A stretch of DNA of 64,000 nucleotides from Cryptomeria japonica (GCF_030272615.1 NC_081406.1:245637218-245701217), one strand, 5' to 3'. Positions 10,772 to 21,582 are shown, numbered from the stretch's first letter. The notes: generated from the letters alone by a model not told the origin. Program-made: numbers and translations.

Positions 10772-12963
10772 ACTCTTCGACTGAAGCGACCATTAACAAT
10801 CTTGCACAAACTGTCTCTTCTTTACAGCAACAAATTGCCTCTATGAATCAATCTAAGTTTAGTGTGCCCACATTTGATGTTGCGAGCCCACTTTCTCTTG
10901 ACATTGTTCGAGCTATCCCTCCTAAGCATGTTGAAATCCCGCAATTGGAGCTTTATAATGGTAAAGGTGATCCTCTAACACATGTTAAGACCTTTCAAAC
11001 AATATGTACCGATTTTGCTCATGACCAAAGGTTGCTTGCAAAACTGTTTACTAGAACATTAAGAGATAAGGCTCTACAATGGTATTGCTCGTTGCCTTCC
11101 TATTCTATTACTTCTTTCCAACAACTTGCAAATGCTTTTATTCAACAATTTCAAAACAATATAGGTCCTAAAGTTACTTTGATTGATTTAATGCATTGTA
11201 AACAAGGTGTTAAAGAAAAAGTGACTGATTTCATTGGTAGATATAAGCATTTGTCTGCTCAAATTTCTTTTCCAGTACCTGACAATGATATTCAAAGAAT
11301 CTTTTTTTCTAATTTACAAAAATATATTAGAGAAAAACTTATGTTTTCTGAGTTTACTTCTTTCCAACAGTTGTGTGCAACTCTTCACAATTATCAACTG
11401 ACTGTGAGTCAAATGGAACAAGCAAATCCTATGGCTCCGAGTGATAAGGGTGATAGTAGTCAACAACCATTTGGGAAGTTTAAACCAAATAGAGGGTTCA
11501 TCAAGTTCAATGAAAACATCACCAACAACAATGTGAATGCAGCATCAGGTGTGTATCCTATTTCTAAGTTTTTCAAGAAAGAAAGAGAGTTTACTCCTTT
11601 GAATGAATCATTGCATAGTATTATGAATAAGTTATTGGAACGAAATGTGCTTGCTCTCCCTCCTATAAAGCAAATAGATCCTACAAAGATGAATTCACCC
11701 TATTTTGATAACAAATCTTTTTGTCAATTTCATCGTCAACTTGGGCATGATACTGAAAAATGTTTTGCTTTAAAGGGTAAAATTCAAGATTTGATTGATA
11801 ATAATACTATCTCTGTTTCAGGTGTGAATGATAAAGGCAACACATCTGTAGCTCTTCCTAACCAAAATCTTAAGATTTTTACTGATCCATTACCTTCTCA
11901 TACCTCTAATGTGATTGAGACTAACGATTCCTCTTTCTCACCTGATGGTCTTGTGTCTATGACTCCGAATGTGGTTAGCTTTGTAGAGCAGCAGAAAATC
12001 CCTAAAGAGCCTTCCATCACATTTGATTCCAATGAAACTATCAGGGCACCTGATGGTCCTTTATATATAGTTGCAAAAGTCAAGAATACACCTTGCCGTG
12101 GAGTGCTTATTGATCCTTCTTGCATGGTTAATGTCATTACTGAAGAATTTCTTTTTACTTTGCAATTGAATCAAGTGATCTATGACAAAACAAATGTGGT
12201 TGTGAAACTATTTGATGCATTTTCTTCTCCTGCAATTGGTTCTATTACATTACCTATTGAGGTCCATAGCAAATCCCTTGATGTGAGCTTTGCTATTATT
12301 CCATCATCCGAACAATTTCGTGTGAAGCTAGGCTATCCTTGGCTATCTTCCATGAAAGCTATTGCTTCTCCTATTCGCAAGTGTTTGAAATTTCCCCATA
12401 ATGGTGAAGTTGTTACTGTCAATCATAGTCTCTTTAAACCAGCTGAAAGAACTTCTAGCGTTCCTATTGATTATTTTTGGCCTAAACAATTTCAATCTCT
12501 TCCACCGCGAAGTGATCATCTTTTCAAATCTTATCAAAAGTGGAAAAAAGATATGATCCTATCTCTAAGTGAACCTAGAACACACAAACTTGATATTCCT
12601 ATCATTCTTGAGAAGGAAGTTCTTCCTTTGAAAGATAAAACTAATGTCTTTCCTCAAGAAGATTCCCAACCCATCCCTATGGATGTGACTATGTCTATGT
12701 CTAATAAAATTTCTAAAGGTAGACCTATACCTCCTCGTCATGATGGACTTGGTCTCCTTCCTAAACCAGATATTCCTCCTTTATATGGAGCAGTTCCTCC
12801 TCCTTCCTCTTATAGAGAGAAGAGGCCTTCCTCTCCTCCTATCGTCCAACCTAAGAGACCACAACCTAAACACCCAAGTGATAAGGATGAGAACATTCCT
12901 CCTCCTCAATCTTCTCAACTTCCTACTAAGACTAGACGAAATTGTTCTGTGCGTGAACGCTGA
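10759..12963 (+). CDS. Gag with zinc knuckle and protease-like domain
   Basis: 734 codons. Residues about 55-220 are the Retrotrans_gag domain (IPQLELYNGKGDPLTHV, then LQWYCSLP), which forms the virus-like particle. A knuckle of CX2HX4HX4C type follows (FCQFHRQLGHDTEKC), a form seen in Tat/Ogre Gag. Residues about 440-550 resemble a retropepsin fold: GPLYIVAKV, then GVLIDPSCMVNVI and VKLGYPWL. In relatives the active-site loop reads D-G/S-G or similar; here it is D-P-S, so activity is doubtful. A Pro-rich basic tail ends at TGA 12961-12963. No polymerase follows. Confidence 0.85.
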   Translation: MSNMNSSTEATINNLAQTVSSLQQQIASMNQSKFSVPTFDVASPLSLDIVRAIPPKHVEIPQLELYNGKGDPLTHVKTFQTICTDFAHDQRLLAKLFTRTLRDKALQWYCSLPSYSITSFQQLANAFIQQFQNNIGPKVTLIDLMHCKQGVKEKVTDFIGRYKHLSAQISFPVPDNDIQRIFFSNLQKYIREKLMFSEFTSFQQLCATLHNYQLTVSQMEQANPMAPSDKGDSSQQPFGKFKPNRGFIKFNENITNNNVNAASGVYPISKFFKKEREFTPLNESLHSIMNKLLERNVLALPPIKQIDPTKMNSPYFDNKSFCQFHRQLGHDTEKCFALKGKIQDLIDNNTISVSGVNDKGNTSVALPNQNLKIFTDPLPSHTSNVIETNDSSFSPDGLVSMTPNVVSFVEQQKIPKEPSITFDSNETIRAPDGPLYIVAKVKNTPCRGVLIDPSCMVNVITEEFLFTLQLNQVIYDKTNVVVKLFDAFSSPAIGSITLPIEVHSKSLDVSFAIIPSSEQFRVKLGYPWLSSMKAIASPIRKCLKFPHNGEVVTVNHSLFKPAERTSSVPIDYFWPKQFQSLPPRSDHLFKSYQKWKKDMILSLSEPRTHKLDIPIILEKEVLPLKDKTNVFPQEDSQPIPMDVTMSMSNKISKGRPIPPRHDGLGLLPKPDIPPLYGAVPPPSSYREKRPSSPPIVQPKRPQPKHPSDKDENIPPPQSSQLPTKTRRNCSVRER

Positions 12964-13413
12964 CGAAAGCGTCGTCTTAGAGCTCGTGTAGCTGCTTCTC
13001 AAACTTTGCAATCCCCAAAGACACCTTCAGCTAGTATTATTCCATTTTCTCCTCAGCCGAAAATTGAGTCAAAATCTCCTAAACATAAGATGCATGATGG
13101 TTTTGATCCTGTGCGAGTTAAAGAACCTATTTTTATAAATCTTGATGATGATATAGATGAAAATGTTACTCCTCTTGCTTCTGATAGTGAATATGAATAT
13201 GTTGATGTTGATAACCATTTATCTAACGAATTTTCTAAAGCACTTATCCTAGCTCCTAGACAAGAACAACGTGGCTTGGAACATGAACGTAGCCCTTGTT
13301 TGGATCTTGTGATAGCTCCATCTGCTGTGTTGGATGTTCCTCCTCTAGCATGTTTCCTGCCTTCCCGAAATATTGATCAGCAAGATCGGGGGGTGGATGA
13401 CGTGCTAGACTAG
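12964..13413 (+). CDS. In-frame extension after the gag-pro stop
   Basis: The frame continues past the TGA at 12961-12963 for 149 more codons to TAG at 13411-13413. It begins with an Arg-rich stretch (RKRRLRARVAAS), then has an acidic segment (INLDDDIDENVTPLASDSEYEY). The long open frame suggests the TGA is a recent nonsense change, probably from CGA, or is read through. It has no recognisable enzyme domain. Confidence 0.6.
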   Translation, partial: RKRRLRARVAASQTLQSPKTPSASIIPFSPQPKIESKSPKHKMHDGFDPVRVKEPIFINLDDDIDENVTPLASDSEYEYVDVDNHLSNEFSKALILAPRQEQRGLEHERSPCLDLVIAPSAVLDVPPLACFLPSRNIDQQDRGVDDVLD

Positions 13414-14151
13414 TTTCATTAGCATAGCAGACTCTCTCCTCCTCTCTTGATCTCTTTTGTTACTTCTTCTAAGTGTTATTCCCATTCTTCTATTTGTTGT
13501 CCTTAGTGTTGTCTACTTGAGGATGATGCAAAGCATTGAGATCTCTTTTGGTCTCTCTCATGTTGACTCAAAAGACACATGTGTTCCCTTCTTCTAGGTG
13601 ACCTTCCTTGATTGGGGAATGAAGAACAATTATGCATACATACATATGATATACATGAATTATCATACAGCATACTGACCCCAAGGAAAGCGAAGTCACC
13701 TCGTGCTTTGTGTTTTGTGTCTATTATCCTTGGGTTTATCTCACACTTGGGGGCTAAATCTTTGTGATAACATGCTCCTTTCCCTTCTCATTTCTTATGT
13801 GTATCACTACCTTAAAAAAATCACCCCCGATGAGGCATGTGCGATCTCTTTAACGTAGGGGGCATACACTTCGTTCATATCTCTTCAGGATACTTGAAAA
13901 TTTCTTGGCGAACTTAGCTTTGCCTTGAAAATTTTTGGTATTTTTCTTGCATGACTCATAGTGAGGGAACCTTACTACTGACAGTCATGGTTCTCCCTCG
14001 CGATCTTCCCTTTTACTTTGTCAATCGAAGTCGTAAGATCCTTAGTCCACTGGGGGCTTGGTGTATCTTGCCTCCTTGACGTGGTGAAAGTCTTTTAATG
14101 TTGTTTCCTTGTACTTTACCGGAAGTATGGGTATACGCTTATACTCCCGCT
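13414..14151 (+). other. Non-coding 3' region of the gag-pro element
   Basis: Where pol would be expected there is no reading frame with polymerase, RNase H or integrase motifs. Short phrases built around GGGGGCT recur (near 13750, 14044 and 14155), resembling partial copies of the polypurine tract. Confidence 0.65.
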
Positions 14152-14166
14152 AAAGTGGGGGCTAAA
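14152..14166 (+). other. Polypurine tract of the gag-pro element
   Basis: AAAGTGGGGGCTAAA stands directly before the 3' LTR start TGTAGC. It is purine-rich except for one CT step, as expected of the plus-strand primer site. Confidence 0.75.
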
Positions 14167-15382
14167 TGTAGCGTCGTAAAATTGTGACACTTGCAATTTC
14201 GACTGCATTTGGGTCTTCACGATGGCAGCGCAACGTTGAACCAGAATGGAGACCCCGAAACCTGTTTACAACATCAAAAACTGCATCTTTCTGCACCTTG
14301 GCCCGATCCTCCTTGCACCCTGTTGTCCCGGGAGGTGGGACCATGGCGCCCAGCGCCCTGGTCCCTCAGGACCATGGCGCCCAGTGCCCTGGTCCCTGGC
14401 CCTATTTTGGGCCTAGTCTCTTGTTGGGCATCGGGTCTTCAAGTTTGCAATTTGGAAAATAATGTTCCTAGGTCGGCCTAAGGTCAGAAAAATCAGTCTC
14501 CTAACCCTAATTGACAAGTATATAAACTACATTTCCCCTCCCATTTGGATAGGTGTGTGAAACATATGTGTGCAAGAGGCGGAAGCGATAGGCAAACATT
14601 CAAGCATTCAAGCATTCCTTCAAGCAATTGAGCATTCTAGGTCTCCATTCAAGGCTAGGTGTTGCATTCAAGACAAGGATTCAACCATTGAAGAGGAGAT
14701 CACCTACAACATACAACATACAACATCATTACACCTTCACATGTAAGAATACAAACATTCTTACAACAAGGTATCAATACTTGATTACATTACAAACACT
14801 TACATTTACAGCATTCTCATTTCTTGGTTAATTCCAAAACCGGGGTTTGACTTGAAGGCAAACCCCTAATCCCTAACCCCCCAATCGTCCTCTCTTTTTT
14901 GTGTGTAGGTTGCAGGTACGCGGCTGTAATTGAAGATCTAGAATCCTTGTGCAGAGACGAACAAATCCCCCTTCGTTTCGCGGATTTTTCGGAGGACCGT
15001 GTGCACTCCGGGCGCCATTGTCTCGTCAACTTTCGCTCAAACTTGCAGGATAGCATCATCTCGACATTTTACTGCTAATTTCAGGTCCGCAGCTTCATCC
15101 CGTGTCCCTATCTCCGTCTACAAGCGAATCTTTCTTACTTTTACATACACTCCTAGTTCAATCCTTCTATCTACATTCTTTACAAAAGAGGGTATCCCTG
15201 TTGTCTCAACCCTTGAAACTCATTTAGAATTCAATCTTGCATTGTGTGGGATTGGATCTTGTGAGTTTCAACCCCTCTTTTGAATGTAAAGTCTCTCCTA
15301 AGTGAAAACCGTCAATCCTAGTGACCTCCTTTCTCTCTCCTTGGAGTGGGGGAACACCTAGGGTTCAATTTTCCGCTTTACA
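14167..15382 (+). repeat. 3' LTR of the gag-pro element
   Basis: 1,216 bp, TG...CA, very similar to the 5' LTR along its whole length. TATATAAA is at 14519-14526. It is 31 bp longer because the GGACCATGGCGCCCAG palindrome unit is present twice in tandem (about 14338-14398) where the 5' LTR has it once. Confidence 0.92.
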
Positions 15383-16526
15383 CCATGAAACCATGCAAAC
15401 CCTCGGGAGGAGGGCTAGATGAGGGAGCAGCTTTTCCAGGAGTAACCTATTCTTCTTTGGGGATGTGGAGGGCAGAAATTGTGTCGGCAGCCCTGAGAGT
15501 CTCTTCCATAGTCTCCTTTTCCAGGCTGTGCTCAGCTTCCAGGGTCCTTGCTTGCTTGTTAGGCTCTGGTTCCTTGCCAGTCTCCTCTTTTTTCTTGTGC
15601 TTTTACCGGGTCTGGGTATGGATTTTTGTTTTCTTCTTCAACAGCCCTTTAGGGCTCTCCTTCTTAGAATCATCTAAATCCTCCCCTTTCGAAGAGATGC
15701 TCATCAGGGGTTTGCTTTAAGGCTTTTTGCCCTTGGATGAAGAGGGTTTTGTTTTTCTGTATTTCCTCTTCTTCTCGCTTTCATACTCCGAGTCATCAAA
15801 ACTGTCCTCTGTATCAGATGAAGAGTCACTATCGGATTCCTCCTCCTCAGAAAAGGCAGAAGTAGACATCTCTTCCTCAGAATCCACAGAGGGCTGCATA
15901 CGAGCAATTTGAGTGACCTTTAAATGGTCATAAATTAGGACCATTAGAACTTGGTGCATAGCAGTATCACCCAGAGGATTCTCTTTGTAAGCCTTAAGAG
16001 ATGCATTCATCGAACAAAGCAGGAAATAAGGGAAATTAACCTTATCATTGTGCCTAAAGTGATTTAACAGAACAAAGTGATACCCATAAACTTTCGTAAA
16101 CCTACCATCTAGAGTGATATATCGCATTAAAACAAAAAGAATCTCCCGCCAGGGTTTGGCAAAAGCCCTAGGCGGGTAGTAGGTTTTGCTCAACTTTACC
16201 AGTCATTTTTTCTCTTTCTCAGTTACCAGGTACCTTTCAATAGCTTCCCTACTGATCTTCCTATCTCTGTAGAAGTTGCAACCTTCCCTGGTGAGGCCCG
16301 TAGCTTGACCAATTAAATCTTCGTCGATTTCAACCATTTGATCGCCCATTTTTAACATGCCCTTCTTCCAGTTCTTGTAGAAAAGACTGGTTACCATACC
16401 ATCTCGGTCGTGGAGTCTCTCCATGAAGTTTGAGAGACCACCTTGCTGTAGAATACCCCAAACCTCTTCCTTCTGTTTCCATTCTTTACAACTACTTGGT
16501 TCATATCGCCTCCTATTTCCGCCCAT
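15383..16526 (-). pseudogene. 5' part of a split extra ORF of a gypsy-like element
   Basis: Starts at ATG 16524-16526 (MGGNRRRYEPSSCKEWKQ). It carries LIGQATGLTREG and HFVLLNHFRHNDKVNFPY, both of which have counterparts in the extra ORF at 2387-2935. A Ser/Asp/Glu-rich acidic tract follows (about 15780-15880), then Lys-rich sequence. In-frame stops are TGA 16203-16205, TAA 15717-15719, TAA 15603-15605 and TAG 15447-15449. It was cut by the gag-pro element and resumes at 7423. The function is unknown; its position and motifs suggest the post-pol ORF of a Ty3/gypsy element. Confidence 0.75.
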
Positions 16527-17025
16527 GTTGTTGCTACTCACGGCCAAATTTTGAAACTTACAGAGCTGATTAAACTGAGAGCTTTTCAGAGCTATAACAA
16601 TTACCCAGAAAGCATGAGAGTTTATGGCAATGATGTTATAATGAGTGATTTTCTCATTATTAAAATAACTCGAAGTACTCACATCAGTACTTTTCATAAT
16701 TATCTTGTCCATCAAGAGTCTTTGGAGTGCTTTTATATCGCTCATTGCTAATGATTTGTCTGACAAGATTACAAGATTCAAAATTTGTTGAAAAAGATTT
16801 TAGAAAATTTCTGGCAACAAAATGGAATGGGGATTTTTGCCAGTTATTACAATTGCAACATTTTGGTAAATGTGTATGCAAAGTGTGGGAACATACACAT
16901 AGTATGTGATTTTTTTGGCAAACGCCTTAACCAAATATAGTCTCATGGAGCACAATGCTCATAGGATATCCATAAAATGAATTTGTTGAAAAGGCTTTTG
17001 AAAATTTCAAACAAATGCACTTTGC
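16527..17025. other. Spacer upstream of the split ORF
   Basis: No gene recognised. Two related segments (about 16785-16815 and 16975-17020) share a TTGAAAAGG..TTGAAAATTTC theme with 6115-6165. They may be remnants of the same element that carried the split ORF. Confidence 0.35.
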
Positions 17026-17263
17026 AAGTATAACACTAAACCTCGGGGCTAGGGGCCTAACTCAATTGGCGAGAGATTCTAGTGGTGAAGCACGAGGTCA
17101 CAAGGTCTAGTCTTCCCCCAACCCATGTGGTACCAAAGAATGTGTCATGCCAGCATCATTGATCATGTTAAAAAGTTTACCTAGCACACTGTAGTTTATA
17201 GGGGGGTGTTATACTCGATTCCTGCAGTCTTTAAAAAAAAAAAGAAGTATAAAACCCAACCTC
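17026..17263 (+). mobile_element. tRNA-derived SINE with target duplications
   Basis: The body is 17045-17244 (200 bp). The head GGGGCTAGGGGCCTAACTC, followed by AATTGGCGAGAG, resembles a tRNA D-arm/A-box region, and GGTCACAAGGTCTAGTC may be the B-box. These are the internal RNA polymerase III promoter parts. It ends in an A run (17233-17243). Direct repeats flank it: 17026-17044 and 17245-17263, both beginning AAGTATAA and ending AACCTC, identical at 16 of 19 positions. Long direct repeats and an A tail are the mark of LINE-driven insertion. Confidence 0.75.
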
Positions 17264-17373
17264 ACAAACTTTGTTAGGCAATCCCATAGCCTATGCCATA
17301 ATGGGGGCTTTGGAATTGCCTAGAGAGATACAAACCTATAAAAATAACTCTTAATTATCTTCTAAGTCAAGTT

Positions 17374-18036
17374 CTTGAAGCCACACCTCATGAAATTAAG
17401 GCAATATATAATTCTCTTATCATACAAGATCAACAAAAACACAATAATACTTTCTCTCAAGGCGATAGACGCTGACAAGGTGACTATTGACAGTACAATG
17501 GATCTTGAAAATGATCTTGAAGTAACTATGGATCGCTTTGATAGATTGTTTTATCGTAAATACTTGACCTATGATTGTCAATTGTGTGATAATTCTTAAG
17601 ACCTTTGTTTTTCTTAGTGAAAAAAATGATCAATGATGCCTATTGTAGAATATTGTAACATTTCATGCGGTATCCATTGTCATTGACTAGAGTTGTGAAT
17701 GATTGCTTTAAGTTTTGGCATTGTAAATATGCAAAGGGAAACTCAACAAAAGGAAGTTCAAAGAAAGATAATCAAAGGGCCACTGAAATAGGGTGCATTG
17801 TTAATGAAAGTGTGAATTTGGTAGATCATAATTTGAGGTCAAAATTAATAAATGATGCACCTAACACATCAACAAAGTCAACCATCAAAACTGAAAACAA
17901 TAAAGAAGGCATGGAACCAAAAACTCGTAGCCAAGCTAATTTCCTACATGGCTTAGATGAAAAGGAACCTCAAGGGATTCCCTTTAAAAGGCAAAAAATA
18001 GTTGTGATTGATTTCAATGAGAATAACAAGCCTTAG
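17374..18036 (+). pseudogene. Fragment of an E(z)-type (CLF/SWN-like) H3K27 methyltransferase
   Basis: The parent family is the catalytic subunit of Polycomb repressive complex 2. Matching blocks occur in order but in different frames: EATPHEIKAIYNSL; then MDRFDRLFYRKYLTYDCQL, corresponding to the family's SFDNLFCRRCLVFDC segment; then a TAA at 17597-17599 where the family has Gln, followed by DLCF; then NISCGIHCH, corresponding to PCGxHCY. The open frame 17665-18036 continues with a Lys/Ser-rich linker. The CXC and SET domains are absent, so it cannot be a methyltransferase. No intron is obvious between blocks, so a retrocopy is possible. Confidence 0.6.
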
Positions 18037-18087
18037 ATAATTTTAACAAAATGCAATTGCAAGCATAAAGCCCACATCCACAACCTC

Positions 18088-18513
18088 TGTATTTTATTTG
18101 CATGCAACGATGCAAGCTTAGGGAATGAGGGTTGTAAATACTTCAATAGCATGAGTGATTCTTATTGTATTATGACCACAATGAATAATTATGTATCCAT
18201 AGTTGACCTTGGATGTGTTGACTACCTTGAGGAAACCTTGAACTTCCCCATCAAAATGCCAATTAAGCCTTCAATGGTTGTGAAAAAATTTCCTTGTTTC
18301 TGTATTTTATTTGCATGCAACAATGCAAGCTTAGGGAATGAGGGTTGTAAATACTTCAATAGCATGAGTGATTCTTATTGTATTATGACCACAATGAATA
18401 ATTATGTATCCATAGTTGATCTTGGATGTGTTGACTACCTTGAGGAAACCTTGAACTTCCCCATCAAAATGCCAATTAAGCCTTCAATGGTTGTGAAAAA
18501 ATTTCCTTGTTTC
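18088..18513 (+). repeat. 213-bp tandem duplication, in frame
   Basis: Two head-to-tail copies, 18088-18300 and 18301-18513, differ at only two or so positions. 213 is 71 codons, so the frame (SIVDLGCVDYLEETLNFPIK in each copy) is retained. No known protein is recognised in it. The near-identity means the duplication is recent compared with the surrounding decay. Confidence 0.9.
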
Positions 18514-19915
18514 TTGTAGATCATAGAAGCACATAGGGTTAGGGGTATTTACAATAACTCCACTCTATGAATTGGAACCAAAATATAGAACACCTTATGT
18601 TCTTTTTGTCAAATACCTATGCAAAAGTACCTAGGAGGGGTGAGATTTAGATGGAGACATGTCATGCCCACAATTATAGGAGATGTATACAAAGCTCGAG
18701 AAATTGTTTGGGAGACGAAGCTTTCCATGGAAGGCTTCTCAACAAAGGTTTATCAAATTTCAATCTTGCATTGGATCTTGTTTGTTAGAGAAGATTGGAC
18801 ATTGGAGGTACACTGCCATTTACATGCATCTTAAAGCTAATCCTAAGCATCAAGTACATCATATTTTCAAGTACTTTGAGAATTGGTGCTAGAATGAAAA
18901 CAAACATGGTGACTTCTTCTCAACTTTAATGAAGGCATAACACATAACTTGAAAGTTATTTACTAGTTGTAAGTGGCAAGGAGTGAACCCTTCGAAAACA
19001 CATTTATCAAATTGATGCACAAATGCCAAAAGAAGTAGATGAATTGCTAAATAGTAGATTAGAGGATAAGTTGTCAACAGTTTTAATGTAATTATTTTCA
19101 TTTGAACAACCATCTAATTTGGATCTTTCATACGTTGACTTCTAGACTAATGAGCCTTTAATTGAAGGAGATTTTGGTTCTAAACATCTTATTCCTTCTC
19201 AACAATGCACCATTTTGTGTTTGCCTATATGAAATATGTATCAATTCATGCTATGTTAAAAAGACAACAAGTCTAGACAATGCTCAAAGCCAAGTTCATC
19301 TTTAAAAAGTATCATAGATAAAGCAAAGAAAAATGAAAAAGTACCTCAACAAAACCACAAAAAGTCACAAGATGTCTTTTGTAAAAGTGATTTACATAAC
19401 CTATTGCAATTTAAGGATAGAAAAAAGCTTTATTTATGGAAAAGTTGAACGAAATCTAACAAAAGTAAAAGTTTATTTTTATTTTCTTAATCATTCAAAA
19501 AAGAGGTTAGAGGGTAGTTATAAGGTAGTTACAAGAAGCAATAAAATTTATACTAGGCTATTGTTATTGTAAAGGGGGATGCCAAAAAAGGAGAAATTTT
19601 ATAAGAGAACTTATGAAGAGAAATCCGGATTGGTATTCATGTGTCTACCACTAGGGTTTTTTGTAATTCATTTTCATTAACTTTTTTCTATATTGCTTTC
19701 AGCACTTTCAAGTTATAAGTACACAAAAACTCTATCATACAAAGTGTGTTGCCCCTCCCAAATGCAAAGGAAAGTTGTTAGTTCAATAACAACTTAACCA
19801 ATTGTTGTAACTTTTTGTCACTTCCCATTGGACGAGTCATATTGAAAGTTTGTAGTGGCAATATTTTTACCAAGTTACAAATCATTCCCTTCTCATTGTC
19901 TATACACAATGCCAA
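18514..19915. other. Stretch without recognisable genes
   Basis: Short open frames on both strands (for example 18619-18834 and 19333-19572) show no family motif and look like chance or decayed sequence. No repeat structure is evident. Confidence 0.4.
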
Positions 19916-21548
19916 TGTAATGCCCCCGCTACAAGGCCCAGAGGACTTAAACAAATAAACCAAAGAAAATGCGAATATTTTTTTTTTTATAAATGAAATA
20001 TACTACACATGCATGGAGTAACATGATACTACAAGATAAAGAAAAGATGTACGAATATTAACTAGCAAAGTCCTAAAGGCCCCACAACAATGTCACTCAA
20101 GATTAACATTAACCCAACATACAAGAACATAAGAATCCTCATAAAATATATTATCACTATCTATTACAAAGGATCATGATACATATTACATTGCCATGAG
20201 ATTATACAAATGATCATCATTTACATTATAGGGTATCCGTATGGATAAAAACTCCATGAGTACAATATAAGAAATAAGTACATAGATTTGGATCATAATG
20301 AAAGTCTTCAATCTTCCCATGAGCCATCACGAACATGATGCAAGATGAACCAAAACTCAATGGGTGTGAATAGCACTCCACCCAACCATGTGGTACCATC
20401 AAGTCCACCCCCCGTGCTAAGAGGTATCAGCTAGACCCAAGAGACAGAAGGAAGTATAAGAGGATACAAATGACTCACACAAGGATCACAAGACTACTAT
20501 CGCAAGAGACTCACTAGTAAACCACCCAATTTTAGAGGCCTCAAACAAACCAAGGAAAAAAAAGTAACCAAAAGAGACCACTACGTATGCAATAGGGAAG
20601 AGTGTCATCACTAGGTTGTCGTGGGTTACCCTGGTGAGTCTTCACTAGGTCCTGACCCCCAACCTGGGTTACCCTAGTGACCTCTACCAATCCTCGGCCC
20701 CCATACGAACACTAGTGGACCACACCAACCTTTTGAAGGGACAAGATTGGTGGTTGCCATTCCAGGACTTCTCTACTTACCTCAGACCTAAACAAGCACC
20801 CGAGAGTAAGAGAGGCAACAATTAATATTTTTAATGTGATCTAACTACCCACCCAAGTTCATTATTTAAAATTTCCACTTGATTACAAAACCTTCATTGA
20901 GTTACCCTGGTGACCACTTTGGGTCTAGGCCCCCAATGAAAGCCACTCCCCCTTGACTTGCACTTAGGAATTCCAAAATTCAACACAGGGTCCATGACAC
21001 CCAAAAACACCAAGAGTCAAGACACCCTACCATAGCAAGGTTGACTCACTTGCTAGAACAAGATTACAAACAAGGAGGTATAATGCAAACAAAAAATGAT
21101 TAACTATCATAGAAGTCATGCAAGACACCAATCACATTAAATTAAAAGACGAAGAGTAACCATACACAATTAGGAACTCAAACATTGTCCTTAGCCTCTG
21201 GAACCAAAATACATTAAAACAACATATTCGAGTATCCAACTATGATAGACAAGAACCAAAAGAAAATACAAGATCTCATGATGCCAAACATAAGAGAATC
21301 CATTCATAATAAAATACCAAAGAGACCATAATATCATCTATACATCAATTAATTCAAATTAACATTAATTTTTATAACCCAAAATTTAAACCATCATAAC
21401 TCATTTTATTCCTAATAATTTGCACAATAAAACTAACATTTTATTATTTAAAACATTTAAGAAATCGTAATTCATTCCCTAAACATAACCTTAATTTGTG
21501 AACATATAACTATGTATAAGCTAACGAAATAAAAGCATAAGATCATAT

Positions 21549-21551
<3 letters not shown>

Positions 21552-21579
<28 letters not shown>
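21552..21579. repeat. (CA)14 microsatellite
   Basis: Fourteen uninterrupted CA units. Confidence 0.97.

Positions 21580-21582
<3 letters not shown>

Larger units (their letters stand above)
7424..15382 (+). mobile_element. Non-autonomous Tat-like LTR element with gag-pro only
   Basis: A complete insertion of 7,959 bp. Both LTRs begin TGTAGC and end TTTACA, and both flanks carry CCATG (7419-7423 and 15383-15387). Internally there is a primer-binding-like site, a long leader, two overlapping ORFs for an N-terminal protein and Gag plus a protease-like domain, a non-coding 3' region and a polypurine tract (14152-14166). Reverse transcriptase, RNase H and integrase are absent, so it must have moved using enzymes of another element. 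The Gag and knuckle style point to the Tat/Ogre group of Ty3/gypsy. The LTRs are very similar, so the insertion is fairly recent. Confidence 0.92.

Noticed and set aside
10759-12963. Host cellular protein
   Set aside because: Retrotrans_gag, knuckle and protease-like order between two LTRs identify it as a retroelement ORF.
17045-17125. A functional tRNA gene
   Set aside because: The A- and B-box-like parts are present but no cloverleaf can be formed, and the A tail and target duplications show a SINE.
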